21,890 nucleotides of DNA from CAZQWJ01 sp964597265. Its GTDB lineage: Bacteria > Patescibacteriota > 4484-211 > JAGQKX01. The stretch spans positions 1 to 21,890 of the forward strand of contig CAZQWJ010000018.1 in NCBI GenBank assembly GCA_964597265.1. The letters are read 5' to 3'. Position numbers and translations under genes: made by a program. Below the pieces are notes generated by a model. That model was not told the DNA's origin, did not search any database, and saw only the letters and a program-made list of their open reading frames with translations. Positions 1-6,333 of the stretch are shown one piece after another. Within the stretch, counting starts at the first letter, position 1. Each line of letters opens with the position of its first letter.

Positions 1-687
1 GATCTTTCGTCGTACTTCTCTGACGGCGATTTTGGGTAGGCGGGATTCGTTTTCTTTTAGATATTGAGATACCTCATCTTTATGGTGCTTGATAAGTGCT
101 CGCAAAAGCCAGGATATGGCTTTGGTGATGAGGATGTCTTTTTCGCGCATAAGATTAGTGGTATTTTGAAAGGCGAGAATGCTGAGACGCTTGTCATTGC
201 TCTGTCTACAAGGTTTGGTCAAGAGCACGAGGCTTGCACGTCGTTTGCTTATCCATGAGCTTTGGTTGAACTGCTGCAAGACTTTTTTCCACTTGTCCCA
301 CTGCGCTAACATCTCGTCCGCACCAAAGGTGCTTTGGCACAAACTGTCAATCTCTGCCCAACCGGTGAGATGTTCAAGAAGTCCATCCAGAAACATGGGG
401 TCAATCTGTTTGAGATATGTGGGAAAACTTCCCAGGATCGAAGAAGAGAGCAGTTTTTCTTCAAACGAATCGCCCCTGTTTAATGAGATAGTAAGCTTTA
501 GATATGCTTCATAAGACAGATCTTGGTGTTCATTCTTCCATTTTCTTACAATATCTTTTCTTGTTGGAGTATCAATGCCGTATACGGTGTGAGGCGTTCC
601 CAGATAATGAGCAAGATCAAAAAAGCCAAAATCTTTGTTAGGCGCGGCTTGTACCATTTGTAATAGCTCTCGATGATGGATATTCAT
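1..687 (-). CDS. AlkD-like DNA alkylation repair protein (partial, 3' end outside window)
   Basis: The minus strand is open from ATG at 687 to the left edge: 229 codons with no stop, so the C-terminus lies outside the window. The translation resembles the AlkD/AlkC HEAT-repeat family of DNA glycosylases, which remove alkylated bases. Visible matches to AlkD are a Trp-Asp pair in LTGWAEIDSL (W110, D114), equivalent to the Trp and catalytic Asp of Bacillus AlkD; basic residues in WISKRRASLVLL (R149/R150); and KAISWLLRALIK (W193), matching the family's KAIGWxLRE motif. The near C-terminal VREVRRKI fits the family's REAxKxI segment. The start lies 2 bases after the stop of the upstream membrane-protein gene, so the two are probably co-transcribed. 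No Shine-Dalgarno sequence precedes the start. Function is inferred from family resemblance; which lesion it repairs cannot be told. Confidence 0.85.
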   Translation of the reverse strand, partial: MNIHHRELLQMVQAAPNKDFGFFDLAHYLGTPHTVYGIDTPTRKDIVRKWKNEHQDLSYEAYLKLTISLNRGDSFEEKLLSSSILGSFPTYLKQIDPMFLDGLLEHLTGWAEIDSLCQSTFGADEMLAQWDKWKKVLQQFNQSSWISKRRASLVLLTKPCRQSNDKRLSILAFQNTTNLMREKDILITKAISWLLRALIKHHKDEVSQYLKENESRLPKIAVREVRRKI

Positions 688-689
688 GG

Positions 690-1190
690 TCAAAACAATA
701 GTCTCTGCAACACATATACTGCCACAATAAGAGTAAGGATGGCTCGCAAGAGCGAACCAAATAGCAGGCTCAGTGCTGCGCCCACACCACTTCTGATCGC
801 TGCTTCTTGAGATTTGCCATGGATCAGTTCGCCAACGATTGCTCCTGCAGTGGTAAGTAGTGCAACGCCGATAACGTTTGCAGTGAATATTCCTGCTATG
901 GCACCGACCATCGCGCCGACATATCCTCGCCTGCTGGCATCGGTTTTCTTCAGCCCAACGATCAAAACAATATTATCAAGAAAGACCGCCAAAATCGTCA
1001 GTATCGTCAGTAGCATAATATCTCCACTGCCAAAAACTACAGCGCCATACTGCCAATAATGCAACGTTGCCAGGATAAGAAAAACAATCGCTACGGGCAC
1101 GCCAATAAAAGAAAGTATGCCGGTAAAGATAATAATGGCAATGAATATGATGACTTGGGTGATTACTAGCGCACTACCGACTAATTCCAT
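690..1190 (-). CDS. DUF456-like small membrane protein
   Basis: A 166-residue, very hydrophobic protein with about four to five membrane segments (near residues 8-32, 34-50, 55-80, 92-120 and 135-165). The centre carries glycine-zipper repeats (GYVGAMVGAIAGIF, TTAGAIVGELIHG, AAIRSGVGAALSLLFG). The order of small-residue motifs, the conserved E before the loop and a cytosolic KKTDASRRG segment resemble the DUF456 family, whose function is unknown. ATG at 1190 is the only good start. It is preceded by a promoter whose predicted transcription start is the A of this ATG. It is the first gene of a two-gene minus-strand unit with the AlkD-like gene, divergent from mraZ. The family match is by eye; a generic glycine-zipper membrane protein is the alternative. 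Confidence 0.7.
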   Translation of the reverse strand: MELVGSALVITQVIIFIAIIIFTGILSFIGVPVAIVFLILATLHYWQYGAVVFGSGDIMLLTILTILAVFLDNIVLIVGLKKTDASRRGYVGAMVGAIAGIFTANVIGVALLTTAGAIVGELIHGKSQEAAIRSGVGAALSLLFGSLLRAILTLIVAVYVLQRLLF

Positions 1191-1196
1191 CTTCTC

Positions 1197-1225
1197 AGTA
1201 TCAGATAAGCCATATTAATTGTCAA
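1197..1225 (-). promoter_or_regulatory. Sigma70-type promoter for the DUF456-alkD unit
   Basis: On the minus strand, TTGACA (1225-1220, perfect -35) is followed by a 17-base spacer and GATACT (1202-1197, 4 of 6 -10 matches). Standard -10 to +1 geometry puts transcription start at 1190, the A of the gene's ATG, implying a leaderless mRNA. Predicted from sequence only. Confidence 0.65.
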
Positions 1226-1263
1226 CCAAACAGACCTGTAGCGTAATGGTTGGTTTTCACCCC

Positions 1264-1293
1264 TTGACACATGTCTACTATTTGATCTAAATT
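1264..1293 (+). promoter_or_regulatory. Sigma70-type promoter for mraZ
   Basis: A perfect -35 TTGACA (1264-1269) is followed by candidate -10 boxes TAAATT (1288-1293, 18-base spacer) or TCTAAA (1286-1291, 16-base spacer), each 4 of 6. Either puts transcription start at about 1298-1300, two to four bases before the mraZ ATG at 1302. The -10 region abuts the TGGTG repeats, so a bound repressor would cover the start site. Confidence 0.6.
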
Positions 1294-1317
1294 GGTGTTA
1301 AATGGTGTTAGTTGGTG
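1293..1317 (+). promoter_or_regulatory. Probable MraZ operator: three TGGTG direct repeats, 10-bp period
   Basis: TGGTG occurs at 1293-1297, 1303-1307 and 1313-1317, exactly 10 bp apart, and TGATCTAAAT at 1283-1292 may be a degenerate fourth unit. MraZ is known to bind short G-rich direct repeats with 10-bp spacing upstream of its own operon (TGGGN repeats with 5-bp gaps in E. coli; related arrays in Mycoplasma). Position, period and base composition fit that model. Unusually, the second and third repeats lie inside the first six codons of mraZ. Binding is inferred. Confidence 0.65.
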
Positions 1318-1742
1318 AATACACTTCTAAAGTTACAAGCGGACGAAGAATTGCAGTCCCCAAAAGTTTTACGGATTTGCTGGGTAATGAATTGATTGTT
1401 ACCAAAGGGTTTGAACAACATCTCATTTTAGTTAACCAGCAGCAGTTTGCATCTTTGACAAAAGGAGTAAGCGATCAACCATTTATTATGAACGAAGTGA
1501 GGGACGTTACTCGGTATCTCATGGGGGGAGCATATCAGGTGCAACCTGATGGGCAGGGTAGATTTGTTATCCCAGAGAAATTACTCGCACACGCACAGAT
1601 ACAAGATAAGGTTATTTTTCTAGGCTTAGGCCAGTGGGTCGAAATCTGGGATGAAAATGTTTGGAAGAAACATGAGCTCGCATTGGATAAACATTCGGGA
1701 GTGATAGCCAATAAGTTAGCGCATTTACATACTGCCTCATAG
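1302..1742 (+). CDS. mraZ: MraZ transcriptional regulator / division-operon repressor
   Basis: A 146-residue protein with two tandem AbrB/SpoVT-type DNA-binding repeats, the MraZ architecture. The first begins at GEYTSKVTSGRRIAVPKSF (residues 5-23), equivalent to the family's GExxHxLDxKGRxxxPxxF. The second is at VQPDGQGRFVIPEKLL (about 81-96), matching the DxxGRxxIP signature. MraZ forms ring oligomers that bind direct repeats at its own promoter and usually represses mraZ-rsmH and downstream division genes. It is the first gene of the dcw cluster, as in most bacteria. ATG at 1302 is chosen because an in-frame TAA lies immediately upstream; GTG at 1305 is the only near alternative. There is no Shine-Dalgarno sequence, and the predicted mRNA start is within 4 bases of ATG. 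The first repeat is slightly atypical (TSGRR for xKGR). Confidence 0.95.
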   Translation: MVLVGEYTSKVTSGRRIAVPKSFTDLLGNELIVTKGFEQHLILVNQQQFASLTKGVSDQPFIMNEVRDVTRYLMGGAYQVQPDGQGRFVIPEKLLAHAQIQDKVIFLGLGQWVEIWDENVWKKHELALDKHSGVIANKLAHLHTAS

Positions 1743-1753
1743 TGCTTTGTTTG

Positions 1754-1778
1754 GTTGTAGGTCGAAATGATCTACGGC
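1754..1778 (+). promoter_or_regulatory. Small RNA hairpin after mraZ
   Basis: Seven pairs GTAGGTC (1757-1763) with GATCTAC (1769-1775), including one G-U, close a GAAAT loop. Three further pairs at the base (GTT 1754-1756 with GGC 1776-1778) make ten in all. No U-tract follows, so it is not a classical intrinsic terminator. It is the first of two structures in the mraZ-rsmH gap. Confidence 0.4.
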
Positions 1779-1782
1779 AAGT

Positions 1783-1861
1783 GTTACCCAACGGTGGATA
1801 GATGCTCACTGTCCCCCTAACATTGAGTTTGCTGGGCGCGTTTATCTACCGTTGTGGTGAC
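1783..1861 (+). promoter_or_regulatory. Long stem-loop in the mraZ-rsmH leader
   Basis: The arms 1783-1805 and 1838-1861 form 23 base pairs: 17 consecutive, one bulged T (1855), then 6 more, around a 32-base loop. Four pairs are G-U, favouring an RNA structure over a DNA palindrome. The right arm contains GGTGA (1856-1860), the only purine-rich candidate ribosome site, 8 bases before ATG at 1869 and 20 before ATG at 1881. A plausible role is attenuation or translational control of rsmH and genes downstream. No U-tract follows the stem. It overlaps a 13-bp palindrome, TGTGGTGACCACA (1853-1865). Confidence 0.6.
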
Positions 1862-1880
1862 CACATATATGTATACAAGC

Positions 1881-2777
1881 ATGACACACGACTTTCATAA
1901 ACCAGTGCTGTTACACGAGGCAATAGAACATCTTTGCGTCCGACCGGGGCGTCACTACATTGACGCCACGCTTGGGGGTGGTGGGCACACGATAGGGATT
2001 ATCAGAAGCGGAGGTGCTGTTTTGGGCATAGACCAGGATATTGCCGCGCTGTACAGCGCGCGTATCAAGCTTCTGGAAACCCTACCTGCTGGATATACCG
2101 GATGTTATGTCTTGGCCAAGGGCAACTTCCGTGATATGGCCCAAATAGCACACACGCATGGGTTTGACCAGGTTAACGGGATAATCATGGATGTAGGGAT
2201 GAGCAGCTATCAGTTGGACAAATCGCTACGAGGGTTTTCGTTTCGGCGTAACGAATTGCTTGATATGAGAATGGATGTGTCTTCGCCAAAAACTGCGGCG
2301 GACGTACTCAACTCATATTCTGTAGATGAACTATATGAAGTATTTTTACATTTTGGTGAAACACACCTGGCTCGAAAACTTGCTGATCGTATTGCAGACG
2401 CCCGTAGAGTAAAACCATTCACTACGACCGGCGAGTTGATTGCTGCAGTCGAAGATGTGGCGGGCAACAGAGAAAGAACAGCCAAACGCCATCCGGCGAC
2501 GACTGTTTTTCAGGCACTGAGAATAGAAGTCAATGATGAACTTGGCAATTTGAACAAAGGGCTAGCAGCAGCGGTTTCTTTGTTATCGGATGGAGGAAGG
2601 TTGGTGGTGATTTCGTTTCACTCGTTGGAGGACAGGGCAGTCAAGCTCTTTTTTCGCAATAATAAAGAGTTGACACCGATCACCTCTCGACCAATTGTTG
2701 CCTCCGAACAAGAGGTAGCCAATAACAGACGCGCTCGTTCTGCAAAAATGCGGGTGGCGGAAAAGATACATACATAA
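1881..2777 (+). CDS. rsmH: 16S rRNA (cytosine-1402 N4) methyltransferase RsmH/MraW
   Basis: This 298-residue SAM-dependent methyltransferase modifies the P-site cytosine of 16S rRNA (N4 of C1402) and is the usual partner of mraZ. It begins HKPVLLHEAIEHL (residues 6-18), the family's N-terminal signature. The SAM-binding loop is YIDATLGGGGHT (26-37), the acidic ribose contact is IDQD (50-53), and the conserved IIMDVGMSSYQLD (101-113) follows. The helical insert and C-terminal RRARSAKMRVAEK are also family features. The longest frame begins with GTG at 1854, but that codon is inside the leader stem-loop and would add nine residues not typical of the family. ATG at 1881 gives the usual N-terminus; ATG at 1869 is also possible. 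The next gene, ftsL, starts 8 bases after its stop. Confidence 0.95.
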   Translation: MTHDFHKPVLLHEAIEHLCVRPGRHYIDATLGGGGHTIGIIRSGGAVLGIDQDIAALYSARIKLLETLPAGYTGCYVLAKGNFRDMAQIAHTHGFDQVNGIIMDVGMSSYQLDKSLRGFSFRRNELLDMRMDVSSPKTAADVLNSYSVDELYEVFLHFGETHLARKLADRIADARRVKPFTTTGELIAAVEDVAGNRERTAKRHPATTVFQALRIEVNDELGNLNKGLAAAVSLLSDGGRLVVISFHSLEDRAVKLFFRNNKELTPITSRPIVASEQEVANNRRARSAKMRVAEKIHT

Positions 2778-2785
2778 CAAAACGT

Positions 2786-3130
2786 ATGCAACGCTTACAA
2801 TTACGAAGAAAAGAAGAACGGCAGTTATTACAGGCAGGAAAAAGCAGAATACTCGTGCTTGCCTTGTTGGGATGTGGGAGTATTGTGTTTGGCCTACAAA
2901 TTTGGCTGTCTGGCGAAATTGCCACTTCCGGGGAGCTCATCAACTCGTATGAAGACAAGAGACATGAGCTGCTGTTGGAAAACGCCCGCCTCAAGGAAGC
3001 ATATAATCAACAATCATCACTGGAAACCATTCAAAAACAGGCCGAAGATATGGGGTTTGTTAAGGTCAATCCTGATGCAATCGAATATGTTAATGCGTTA
3101 GATTCCTTTGCCACCCTGGCCCCCCGATGA
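2786..3130 (+). CDS. ftsL: FtsL-like division protein
   Basis: A 114-residue single-pass membrane protein with a basic cytoplasmic head (residues 1-20, rich in R and K), a transmembrane helix (about 21-41) and an extracellular coiled-coil region (about 45-80, heptads through ELLLENARLKEAYNQQ). The tail IQKQAEDMGFVKVNPDAIEYV carries the xAxxMGFV pattern seen in FtsL/DivIC proteins. Sequence conservation in FtsL is weak, so the call rests mainly on topology, size and the invariant position between rsmH and ftsI. FtsL works with FtsQ and FtsB/DivIC to recruit and activate FtsW-FtsI at the septum. Its TGA overlaps the ftsI ATG (ATGA), which indicates translational coupling. No ftsB/divIC gene is seen in this window. 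Confidence 0.85.
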   Translation: MQRLQLRRKEERQLLQAGKSRILVLALLGCGSIVFGLQIWLSGEIATSGELINSYEDKRHELLLENARLKEAYNQQSSLETIQKQAEDMGFVKVNPDAIEYVNALDSFATLAPR

Positions 3131-4953
3131 AGCGCCCTTCTTTATCTCAGTCATGGCGGTATAACGTAATTCGAGGTCTGTTCCTTTTACTTGGTGGAAT
3201 TATTATCCTACGCCTCTTCTCACTTCAGATCATTGATCATGGTAAATACGAAACCCTTGCTGCCAAACAGCATTTTTTCCGACGGGAGCTGATTGCAGAG
3301 CGAGGTCAGATTTTTGCATCAGACGGTACTCCATTGGCTACCACGCAAGAAAGCTATTTGCTTTTTGTGGTTCCGCCGGAGATAAAAGACGCTGAGGAGT
3401 TGGCAAAGCTGTTTGTCGAAAAGCTTCCATTCAAACACAAAAAATGTTACTTGTACCAACCACCAAAGCAGTCAGAGGGATGTGAATTGGAAGAGGAAGA
3501 ATGGGAAGAGCTGCGCGACAAAAAGCAAGAAGACCTCGTAACTGCAATGACCCAAGAAGACAGACTGTGGGTGCCGATTATGCGTAATCTGCCAATCACG
3601 TTGCGAGACGAATTGACTGGCATGAATATGGCAGGTGTATATTTTCAGGCAGAGAAGACTCGCTCGTACCCAGAAAAATATTTGGCTGCTCATGTGTTAG
3701 GGTTTGTGGGATCTGATGAGTTTGGTAGACCAACAGGATATTTTGGCCTGGAAGGATACTTTAATGGCGAACTTACCGGTACACACGGATATCTCAGCAC
3801 TGAGATAGACGCTGCCGGCAAGCCAATACCTATTGGTCAGTTTAATCCTGTTCCGCCAACGCCAGGTATGAATTTGACACTAACCGTGCGACGAGAACTG
3901 CAGTATCTATTGGACAGTCAACTCAGGCAAGGCGTGGAGCGATACCGCGCTGACTGGGGCTCGTATATTTTGCTTAATCCAAAAACTGGCGAGGTGTGGG
4001 CATTAGGCAACTATCCGACATTTGATCCGGGCAATTGGGTGGAGTATTTGGGAGACGAGTCAGATGTAGCCCGGGTCAATGTGTACAAGAATCACGCCAT
4101 CTCTGACAACTATGAGCCAGGGTCGGTAATGAAAGTTATCACCGTGGCCGCTGGGTTGGATTCTGATGTGATCGAGGTTGATAGCACCTACAATGACACT
4201 GGTCCTGTGCGTATCCAGGGATATGATATCAGAACGTGGAATAACCAGTACCATGGCGTAATCGACGTCGGGCAAATTTTGCAGTTGTCTAATAATACTG
4301 GTGCTGCGCATATTGGCCTATTGCTTGGAAAGGACCGATTATGGGATTACATGCAACGCTTTGGTATTGGTACATCCACCAGGATCGACTTGCAGGGTGA
4401 AGAGGCAGGGTTGACCAAGCCAATCCAGACGTGGCGGGATATTGATGTTGCTACGGCCGCGTTTGGACAGGGTATATCGCTGACTCCACTGCAGCTAGTT
4501 ACTGCAGTTGCAACCATTGCCAATGATGGCGTTCGCATGAAGCCATATATCGTCAAGGAAATGTACGACCCGTCTTCTGACGCACGTATAACCTATCAGC
4601 CGCAAGAGGTAGGGCGGGCCATCTCTACCGAAACAGCGCAAGAGGTAAAAAGACTCATGCGGCAAGTAGTAAATCAGGGCGAATTTTCCTGGTTTGTAGA
4701 ACATGAAGGGCTCGCAGATTATCCGCTGGCCGGCAAAACCGGCACCGCGCAAATTCCTATCCCTGGTGGGTATGACCACAACCAGACCAATGTAACATTT
4801 GTCGGGTTTGCTCCAGCAGATGATCCGGTATTTGTGTTACTGGTCAGGATGCATAAGCCGAAAACCTCCACCTACTCAGCAGAAACAGCAGTACCGCTTT
4901 GGTTGAAGATGGGACGAGAATTGATAACCTATTTTGGCATCTCACCAGAGTGA
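3127..4953 (+). CDS. ftsI: Septal peptidoglycan transpeptidase (class B penicillin-binding protein)
   Basis: A 608-residue class B PBP that cross-links stem peptides of septal peptidoglycan with its partner FtsW. A short cytoplasmic tail is followed by a transmembrane helix (about 15-35), the dimerisation/pedestal domain (with ERGQIFASDG near 58-67), and the transpeptidase domain. All three active-site motifs are present: SVMK with nucleophile S333 and K336, SNN (388-390), and KTG (537-539). No PASTA domains follow. The pedestal carries an acidic, charged segment (about 105-140) with two cysteines, C107 and C119, which may pair outside the cell. It overlaps ftsL by 4 bases. A 108-bp gap with its own promoter separates it from the next gene. 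spoVD/pbp2 subtypes cannot be excluded by eye, but the dcw position supports FtsI. Confidence 0.95.
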   Translation: MKRPSLSQSWRYNVIRGLFLLLGGIIILRLFSLQIIDHGKYETLAAKQHFFRRELIAERGQIFASDGTPLATTQESYLLFVVPPEIKDAEELAKLFVEKLPFKHKKCYLYQPPKQSEGCELEEEEWEELRDKKQEDLVTAMTQEDRLWVPIMRNLPITLRDELTGMNMAGVYFQAEKTRSYPEKYLAAHVLGFVGSDEFGRPTGYFGLEGYFNGELTGTHGYLSTEIDAAGKPIPIGQFNPVPPTPGMNLTLTVRRELQYLLDSQLRQGVERYRADWGSYILLNPKTGEVWALGNYPTFDPGNWVEYLGDESDVARVNVYKNHAISDNYEPGSVMKVITVAAGLDSDVIEVDSTYNDTGPVRIQGYDIRTWNNQYHGVIDVGQILQLSNNTGAAHIGLLLGKDRLWDYMQRFGIGTSTRIDLQGEEAGLTKPIQTWRDIDVATAAFGQGISLTPLQLVTAVATIANDGVRMKPYIVKEMYDPSSDARITYQPQEVGRAISTETAQEVKRLMRQVVNQGEFSWFVEHEGLADYPLAGKTGTAQIPIPGGYDHNQTNVTFVGFAPADDPVFVLLVRMHKPKTSTYSAETAVPLWLKMGRELITYFGISPE

Positions 4954-5021
4954 TGTCGGGATGGAGGTAATGTCGAGTTCTGTTTTTCCCACAAATACCT
5001 ACATGTTGGCACGTAATGCGG

Positions 5022-5027
5022 TATAAT
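5022..5027 (+). promoter_or_regulatory. -10 box (TATAAT) of an internal promoter before the MurA-like gene
   Basis: A perfect TATAAT lies in the 108-bp gap after ftsI. The -35 is weak (CCTACA at 4998-5003, 18-base spacer, 3 of 6). Predicted start is near 5034, giving a leader of about 28 bases without a Shine-Dalgarno sequence before ATG 5062. The rest of the gap shows no terminator. Confidence 0.5.
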
Positions 5028-5061
5028 AGGCAACAGATCGCACACTGTCCCATACTACCAT

Positions 5062-6333
5062 ATGAGCGCATACACCTATCTCATTGAAGGAAATGTCCCG
5101 TTGAAAGGCGAAGTTACTGTGGGAGGATCGGAAACCCTCGGTATGTATCTTATAGCGGCAGCGTTATTAACCTCAGAAACGTGCATCATCAAGAATGTCC
5201 CACAGACGCGCGCTATCGTCGCGCTTATTGAATGTATCAAATTTTTGGGAGTCAAAGCAGAGTTTGTTGGCAAAGACACACTGTCTATTAGTGCGCAACA
5301 CATCACGACTCGTGTAGTACCTACTAATTTAGCCGAGAAAGTGCAGGAAAGTGCCTTATTACTAGGGCCATTACTTGCTCGATTTTCACGCGCTTCTATT
5401 GGAAACATCTCTTTCGGCGAAGCACCAACCCAGTCCATGCAACATGTATTGAGTGATCTTGCCACGATAGTAGGTACTATGACGCAAGATGCAGATGGGT
5501 TTCTAACGTTCCAACATCACAAAAGTATTGCCGAACATCGGCTAAGTAATACACTGCCGTTGAGTGCGGTGGTAGTACTTCTTTCGCAGGTGATCGGTAC
5601 ATCAGGCTCTGTTGTGTTAAAAAACATGCCTTTGACGCACGAGATGGAAACATTGATCGCTATCCTGCAGAAGATGGGTGCGGATATCACACCGTACGAT
5701 ACCGGTGGCCTACTCATTCAAAAAACAGATGCTCTCCGCGGGTTTGAAACACAGCTATTTGGCGATCCGGATGAAGTTGCTTTTTGGGCTATCGCAGCTG
5801 CTGCGACTCACGGTGATGTCACGATCGCTGGGTTCGAAACAGACAGACTTACCTCGCTGTATTCCAAATTCACCAAACTAGGCATCAGATACCGGCCTGA
5901 AGATACGTTGCTACATGTTTGGCGGGAATCATCCAAGCTGCACCCTGTGGAAATTACCAGCAAGCCATATACAGGTTTTATACCTCGATGGATTCCTTGG
6001 ATCACCACGCTTCTTGCGCAAGGTGATGGGGTTTCGACAATAGAGTTTTCTGAGCTATCTGGCTTGCAGTCATTTTTGGATGGCATGAAGCAATTTGGGG
6101 TAGAGTACGAATTGCATACGGATCCTGCGACAGAAGTGGTTAAATTGAAAATCTTTGGTCCGGTCAAATTACATGCAGCCCAGATCCAAGTCAATACCTT
6201 GGAGAATGGTTGTGCGTACCTGTTAGCCGCTATGGCAGCTACAGATACCACCACTATTACAAGCGCGTTGGACATTGATACGTGCTTTGATACACTCATA
6301 GGAAAAGCCCAGCGGTTGGGCGCGCGTATATGA
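5062..6333 (+). CDS. MurA-like protein (EPSP-synthase fold) lacking MurA catalytic residues
   Basis: A 423-residue protein aligning by eye along its whole length with UDP-GlcNAc 1-carboxyvinyltransferase (MurA), the first committed enzyme of peptidoglycan synthesis. Shared landmarks are the N-terminal GxVPLKGEVTVGG, LLLGPLLARF (99-108), the repeated inverse alpha-beta units, YTGFIPRW (303-310) at the PGFPTD site, and the C-terminal RLGARI. Catalytic positions are altered: the MurA GAKN Lys/Asn pair is here S23-E24 (GGSET); the loop carrying the PEP-reactive Cys and the following Arg is ISFGEAPTQS with neither; the Asp of PGFPTD is missing; and the Arg of DRGY is T407 (DIDTCF). It therefore looks like a pseudo-enzyme rather than active MurA. 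Its stop overlaps the start of the next gene by 4 bases. A structural or regulatory role in the wall pathway is inference. Confidence 0.8.
   Translation: MSAYTYLIEGNVPLKGEVTVGGSETLGMYLIAAALLTSETCIIKNVPQTRAIVALIECIKFLGVKAEFVGKDTLSISAQHITTRVVPTNLAEKVQESALLLGPLLARFSRASIGNISFGEAPTQSMQHVLSDLATIVGTMTQDADGFLTFQHHKSIAEHRLSNTLPLSAVVVLLSQVIGTSGSVVLKNMPLTHEMETLIAILQKMGADITPYDTGGLLIQKTDALRGFETQLFGDPDEVAFWAIAAAATHGDVTIAGFETDRLTSLYSKFTKLGIRYRPEDTLLHVWRESSKLHPVEITSKPYTGFIPRWIPWITTLLAQGDGVSTIEFSELSGLQSFLDGMKQFGVEYELHTDPATEVVKLKIFGPVKLHAAQIQVNTLENGCAYLLAAMAATDTTTITSALDIDTCFDTLIGKAQRLGARI

Noticed and set aside
64..514. Two plus-strand open frames (64-258 and 179-514)
   Set aside because: They lie antisense to the AlkD-like gene, whose minus-strand frame is fully open with recognisable motifs; their translations look random.
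1854..1880. GTG at 1854 as rsmH start
   Set aside because: It lies within the leader stem-loop and adds residues not typical of RsmH; ATG 1881 fits the family N-terminus.
5829..5840. GGGTTCGAAAC resembling a tRNA T-loop
   Set aside because: It is in the middle of the MurA-like coding frame with no acceptor stem or other tRNA arms around it.
5808..6299. 163-codon minus-strand open frame over the MurA-like gene
   Set aside because: It is antisense to a well-supported gene, with low-complexity composition and no recognisable domain.
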